Shown one piece after another: positions 8,973-12,408 of a stretch of 12,408 nt of DNA. Below the pieces are notes generated by a model. It did not search any database, was not told where the DNA came from, and saw only the letters and a program-made list of their open reading frames with translations. The stretch covers positions 1 through 12,408 of the forward strand of contig CAJVPP010003170.1 of assembly GCA_910592005.1 (NCBI GenBank), in the 5' to 3' direction. Position 1 is the first letter of the stretch; each line of letters begins with the position of its first letter. Both the position numbers and the translations under genes were made by a program. The DNA is from Funneliformis mosseae. Its lineage: Eukaryota > Glomeromycota > Glomeromycetes > Glomerales > Glomeraceae.

Positions 8973-9882
8973 CTAAATTAAAAATAAATTAAAGTTAGAA
9001 TTTCACAATACATATATAACAAATTATTTATCAGATATTTTGAATTGTTCTTCCTGTAAGATTTTTTTGAAAAATAGCATATGTTTGTAGACTACTACTT
9101 ACTAAAATAGTTAAAAAATTGGAAAATTGTTCGGGATATCTAATATTTTGAAGTCCTTTTCCTTCATTAATACGATTTGTCATTTCCACAAAAATTTCAC
9201 ATAATTCAGAAAAAATTTGTTTATCTTTAAAGGCACCAACTCGTCCTATTCTTGCTAGTTGATTCCAAAATTTGGGAATACAATCTTCTGGATCATTAAA
9301 GTAACCTAACAATTCCATGATATTTGCATTTTTACAATATTGATAAAATAGAGAATTTTTATAAAGAACTAAAGGTGTGTATTTTTGGTTTTTTTCTTTA
9401 GGAATTGGTTTATTAATCGCATTCTATTTAATAATAAATTATTAATAAATATATATTATAAAGCATAATTTATAAAAAAATTTAATTACCAGAAAAATCT
9501 TTAATTTTTTCAAATCAAGACATTGCCTACAAACTTTATTAATTTCATTAACATATGTTGAACATTCAGTACTTCTAACGTAAAAAGTTGTGATATCATT
9601 TATCCACTTGGCTTGTGATTGTAAAGTATCTAAAAGTTGATCATTTTCTTTTTTGTTTAAATCTTTCCAATGAAACGATGATTTAATTTTGTTACCAAAC
9701 AATTCTCGTGCTATAATTTCTAGAGGTGATGTATCACCAAATGTGATCACAAAACCAATATGATGAAGATATAGTTTAACTTTTTCATCATTTAATCCAA
9801 TATAAAGTATTCTTTTTTTTGAAGCTTCTGAATTTTGTTCTGAAAAAAATTGTGTAATTTGAGAGTTTTCATCATTACTTTT

Positions 9883-9965
9883 ACATATTTTTTTTTAATG
9901 TGACGGTCAAGAAGATCTGGATCATAGTTTCTATCAAGGTAAACTTTTTTATCACATATACATAT
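9883..9965 (-). other. N-terminal C-x-C...H...C zinc finger of the transposase-like gene
   Basis: Upstream residues read HPKVRKVINSKTIICIC. Cys codons at 9960-9962 and 9954-9956, a His at 9900-9902 (DLLDRHIKK) and a Cys at 9883-9885 make a C-x-C-x17-H-x5-C array, as in small DNA-binding fingers at the front of transposases. An A run on the coding strand (9888-9896) puts the last Cys in another frame, so the finger is broken in this copy. Confidence 0.5.
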
Positions 9966-10060
9966 TATAGTTTTTGAATTAATAACTTTTCTAACTTTTG
10001 GATGTTTTGAAAGTGTTATTTCTGTATATTTTATTTTATTAACAAAATATTTTTTTTATG

Positions 10061-10182
10061 TAAAACAAATTATATATGTTGTCATGTTAAATAAAAAATT
10101 TTTAATTTTTTTTTCTCTTCGCTTTATTAATATGATAATGTGACAACAATTGAATTTTTATGTATTGTAATAAATTGACTAA
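10061..10182. other. AT-rich spacer before the MITE
   Basis: No gene is seen. This is possibly the upstream region of the transposase-like pseudogene. It contains A and T runs and TTA at 10183-10185 just beyond it, which serves as the left target duplication of the MITE. Confidence 0.4.
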
Positions 10183-10185
10183 TTA

Positions 10186-10835
10186 CTAGAGTTCCGGACG
10201 AGTCGAGTTAACTCACGAGTCAGATAAGCTGAGTCGAGTTCAAATCAAGTCGAGTTGGTGTTTTTTTTGACTCGATGATTTGCGAGTCAAGCCAAATTCG
10301 AGTCGAGTTAAATATTTAACTCGACTCGATTTAAACTCGACTTGATTCGAGTTGACTTGAGTTGACTCGAGTTGAACGATAAAAAAATCGTTCAAGAAGA
10401 ACGATAAGGAATCATTCGACTTGAACGATAAAAAAATCGTTCAAGAAGAACGATAAGGAATTGTTCGACTTGAACGATAAAAAAAATCGTTCAAGAAGAA
10501 TGATGACCTGAATCGTTCGACTTGAACGATAAAAAATCATTCAAGAAGAATAATGACCCAAATCATTCGACTTGAACGATAAAAAAAATCGTTTAAGAAG
10601 AATGATGACCCGAATCGTTCTTTTCATTTTTATTATTATTATTATTTTTTTCAAAATCGAATTGAGTTAAAATCGAGTCGAGTCAAATTGAGTCGAGTTT
10701 AAAATTTATATAACTCGAATCAAATCAAATTGAAAGATTTTATAAAATAAATTTGACTCGACTCAACTCGAAAAAAATGAGTCGAATAGAGTTGGTCTTT
10801 AAACTCAACTCAACTCAACTCATTCGGAACTCTAG
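10186..10835. mobile_element. Foldback MITE with TTA target duplication (PIF/Harbinger-like)
   Basis: The left end reads CTAGAGTTCCGGACGAGTCGAG and the right end, reverse-complemented, reads CTAGAGTTCCGAATGAGTTGAG. The first 11 bases are identical and the rest differ by transitions. TTA lies on both sides (10183-10185 and 10836-10838), a 3-bp duplication as made by PIF/Harbinger transposases. Both arms (10186-10370 and 10640-10835) are made of GAGTCGAGTT-type words in both orientations, including a perfect 30-bp palindrome at 10299-10328. There is no coding capacity. It is about 650 bp and could form a long hairpin. Confidence 0.72.
10371..10620. repeat. Five tandem hairpin units of 49-52 bp inside the MITE
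   Basis: GAACGAT starts recur at 10374, 10423, 10472, 10524 and 10574 (steps 49, 49, 52, 50). Each unit has CTTGAACGAT, a run of A, and ATCGTTCAAG, a 10-bp perfect inverted repeat in the best copies. This is followed by AAGAACGATAAGGAATC or AAGAATGATGACC-type spacers and TTCGACTTG. Copies differ mainly by C/T and G/A changes. Confidence 0.9.
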
Positions 10836-10838
10836 TTA

Positions 10839-11438
10839 AGAGGTCCGAATAATACACCAATTCCCTCCTGGGTTGACGACGTCCCACCTGATATGAATGT
10901 TATTAATAATACGCTTACTCTAAAGCAATTACGTGATATAGCCGCTGGCACAAAAACTGGAGGCTCTATGCATGAAATATCTAATGAGAAAGACAATTTC
11001 AAAGCATTCATCAAGGAAAGCTTCTGTTACCTAACTCAGAAACTCGAAGATTTTATAATCGCCATAGGTTCTGTAATAAAAAGAATGGATACCATAGAAA
11101 ACACCCTCAATATTAAGGTCATAGCTCCAGATGAAAACATGGACGACTCAGACATGGTGTATGGATATGATACCCTGGCTATTGATACATCCAATTCAGT
11201 TATTAACAAACAAAGACGCACGATTGAAGCCCTCAAAGAGCTAAACGATGCTCAAAATCTATGGCTTAAGCATTTCACAGAAACGGTTAATGGCTGTGTA
11301 AATTCGTGTAATGCATTCCGTTTGATTCTCGTCCAAAATAATTTATTACCAACAGGAAAAACAGCAGAAATATTGACCCTCAATACTAACTACGACATAA
11401 CTGCAGACAAGGCTCTAAAAAGCCTTCCTCAATTTTAA
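10839..11438 (+). CDS. LINE ORF1-like protein, 5' truncated (longest ATG frame from 10893)
   Basis: The first ATG is at 10893 and gives 181 residues. However, the same frame is open upstream to the MITE edge (GPNNTPIPSWVDDVPPDMN), so the true protein probably began further 5' and was cut. It is acidic and helical, with an apparent coiled-coil-like middle (ESFCYLTQKLEDFIIAIGSVIKRMDTIENTLN) and a C-terminus rich in polar residues. No zinc knuckle or RRM is seen. It ends 11 bases before the ATG of the endonuclease frame, the layout of a bicistronic LINE in which ORF1 encodes the RNA-binding particle protein. The function comes from this position only. Base composition is less AT-rich than the rest of the window. 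Confidence 0.55.
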   Translation, partial: RGPNNTPIPSWVDDVPPDMNVINNTLTLKQLRDIAAGTKTGGSMHEISNEKDNFKAFIKESFCYLTQKLEDFIIAIGSVIKRMDTIENTLNIKVIAPDENMDDSDMVYGYDTLAIDTSNSVINKQRRTIEALKELNDAQNLWLKHFTETVNGCVNSCNAFRLILVQNNLLPTGKTAEILTLNTNYDITADKALKSLPQF

Positions 11439-11449
11439 AATAAACAATC

Positions 11450-12408
11450 ATGATTACTGTCTCTACAGATACTAATATTGCTTCCACCTCCTCAAACAAT
11501 GATAATTCCACACTTCCAATAAATATTCCAAATCTTACCTTCACCACTTACAATGTCAGATCATTCACAAATACTGCAAAACAATATCTCCTCCTTCCCT
11601 TTATTTCGCATATGACATAGATATCATCGACCTTCAAGAAACTAACTTCAAATAAACACATGCAAAAAACTTTGATCCAACTCATTCCTCCCACATTTCA
11701 TTCTTCAGTTCAACACCAAGACAGAGAACAGCCTTCGGAGTTGGAATCATATTAAAGAAAGACATCGCCCATCACGTCTTCAAGCACGACACAAAGCTTG
11801 ATCGTTTGATTTACGTAGATCTGCAGTTCGCTAACAAACAAAAACTACGTGTCATTAACTGTTATTTACCACCCGCAGACTTAAAAACCAGACAAGAAGT
11901 CCAACATATACTTACAAAATGAATTAAAGAAGCTTCATCCCTAGACTATCATGTGGCTGTATTAGGAGATTTCAATGCTGATATAGACCGCCAACATAAT
12001 CCGACAAATGCGCTCAAATATTTCAACACGTTGCTTAGAATGTCTATGTTCAATGCATTCACCCTTAAACATGACTGTGCAAGAACCCGCTTTCCTTCAT
12101 ATACCAATAGACAAAGCACCTCAAGAATTGATTATATATAGACATCAACGGAGCTTTCTGTCAACATACTGGATTGCTATACCATTCCGATAGATACAGA
12201 TATATCCGATCACTTACCAGTCGTAACAAAGTGTGCTAACTTCTTAGATATCAAATTCAACAGACGAAAAATAAAAGCGAAACTTAGTTTTGATTTCAAC
12301 AAAATGGACGATCATAAATGAAGTAAATTTAGAACAAAATTGGATGCACTCTTAAATGGCTGCTCACTGAAAACTGTGAACGTTAACACTTTTTGGACAC
12401 AAACATTG
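11450..12408 (+). pseudogene. LINE ORF2: APE-type endonuclease region, broken, runs off the window
   Basis: ORF2 of non-LTR retrotransposons nicks target DNA and reverse-transcribes the element. From ATG 11450 the endonuclease shows TYNVRSF (Asn codon 11552-11554). A frameshift near 11600 is followed by IIDLQETNF (Glu 11638-11640), FGVGIILKKD, LRVINCYLPP, VAVLGDFNADID (Asp 11968-11970), SRIDYI (Asp 12130-12132) and ISDHLPV (Asp-His 12208-12213). The catalytic set is complete. Stops occur at 11653-11655 (TAA), 11920-11922 (TGA), 12139-12141 (TAG) and 12319-12321 (TGA). The last three sit where Trp would fit, one G-to-A change each. The reverse transcriptase lies past the window end. Confidence 0.85.

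Larger units (their letters stand above)
6179..10060 (-). pseudogene. Multi-exon zinc-finger / P-element-like transposase pseudogene
   Basis: Eight coding blocks can be joined on the minus strand by short introns: 9424-9489, about 8973-9029, 8382-8445, 7963-8051, 7682-7759, 7379-7450 and 6625-6686. Most have clean GT and AG ends, such as GTATGT and GTAAGT. The product starts with a C-C-H-C finger. It then has an RNase H-like core with MDN (8849-8851), IGADG (8531-8533) and GSEVCEYFF (7601-7615), reminiscent of the D, D, E sites of P-element/THAP9 transposases. It ends with a unique domain (6624-6179). Damage includes TAA in exon 4 (two), TGA and TAG for Trp in exons 5-7, frameshifts near 9888-9896, 7591-7597 and 7250, and a lost splice donor near 9028. 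The start is unclear: an ATG at 10083-10085 meets TAA after nine codons. The family assignment is an inference. Confidence 0.65.

Noticed and set aside
10371..10620. CRISPR-like array of regularly spaced repeats
   Set aside because: The units are adjacent tandem hairpins with no unique spacers, lie inside a MITE, and the context is eukaryotic.
10832..11236. Minus-strand frames at 10832-11014 and 11036-11236
   Set aside because: They are the complement of LINE ORF1, which is the longer frame, directly precedes ORF2 and reads as a plausible protein.
11953..12193. Independent short proteins starting at 11953 and 12008
   Set aside because: The first is an internal piece of the LINE endonuclease beginning just before GDFNAD; the second is an overlapping frame with no motif.
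1..12408. tRNA or rRNA genes
   Set aside because: No cloverleaf with TTCGANNC-type arms or conserved rRNA blocks was found. The TTCGA words at 10400-10620 belong to the MITE repeats.

Overview
The window looks like transposon-rich DNA from an arbuscular mycorrhizal fungus (Glomeromycotina, Rhizophagus-like). The host call is an inference from several things seen together: strong AT richness, short fungal GT...AG introns (about 60-90 bp), Asn-rich runs, and protein families I associate with that genus. No intact host gene is visible. Nearly everything is mobile or of mobile-element origin, and most of it is decayed.

Layout, left to right. (1) 1-136: possible right end of a Tc1/mariner-like element, followed by 139-449, a broken coiled-coil coding tail (+). 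(2) 526 to about 6030: a degenerate Ty3/Gypsy LTR retrotransposon on the minus strand, with candidate 3' LTR, polypurine tract, integrase, RNase H, reverse transcriptase, protease, a Nudix hydrolase domain, and a Gag tail with two zinc-knuckle remnants and an Asn-rich end. The 5' LTR and the Gag N-terminus are missing. Gag and Pol are joined by a textbook -1 frameshift heptamer (TTTAAAC) directly before the Gag stop. (3) 6179 to about 10060: a multi-exon minus-strand pseudogene with an N-terminal C-C-H-C finger and a DDE/RNase H-like core resembling P-element/THAP9-type transposases. (4) 10186-10835: a 650-bp foldback MITE with CTAGAGTTCCG termini, TTA target duplications and a core of five hairpin units of about 50 bp. 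(5) 10839-12408: a 5'-truncated LINE-type retrotransposon (+), with an intact ORF1 tail and an ORF2 whose APE-type endonuclease is broken by stops and a frameshift. Its reverse transcriptase would lie beyond the window.

The main discovery candidate is the Nudix domain inside the Gypsy polyprotein, between the frameshift site and the protease and in the same reading frame as the protease. It has a complete 23-residue Nudix box except for the first Gly. A nucleotide-pool-cleaning or RNA-cap-acting enzyme carried by a retrotransposon would be analogous to the dUTPases of some retroviruses. A second theme is the damage: almost every nonsense or conserved-residue change in the Gypsy, transposase-like, LINE and coiled-coil sequences can be explained by C-to-T or G-to-A transitions (CAA to TAA, TGG to TGA/TAG, Gly to Glu/Arg, His to Tyr), as expected from cytosine deamination or a RIP-like process.
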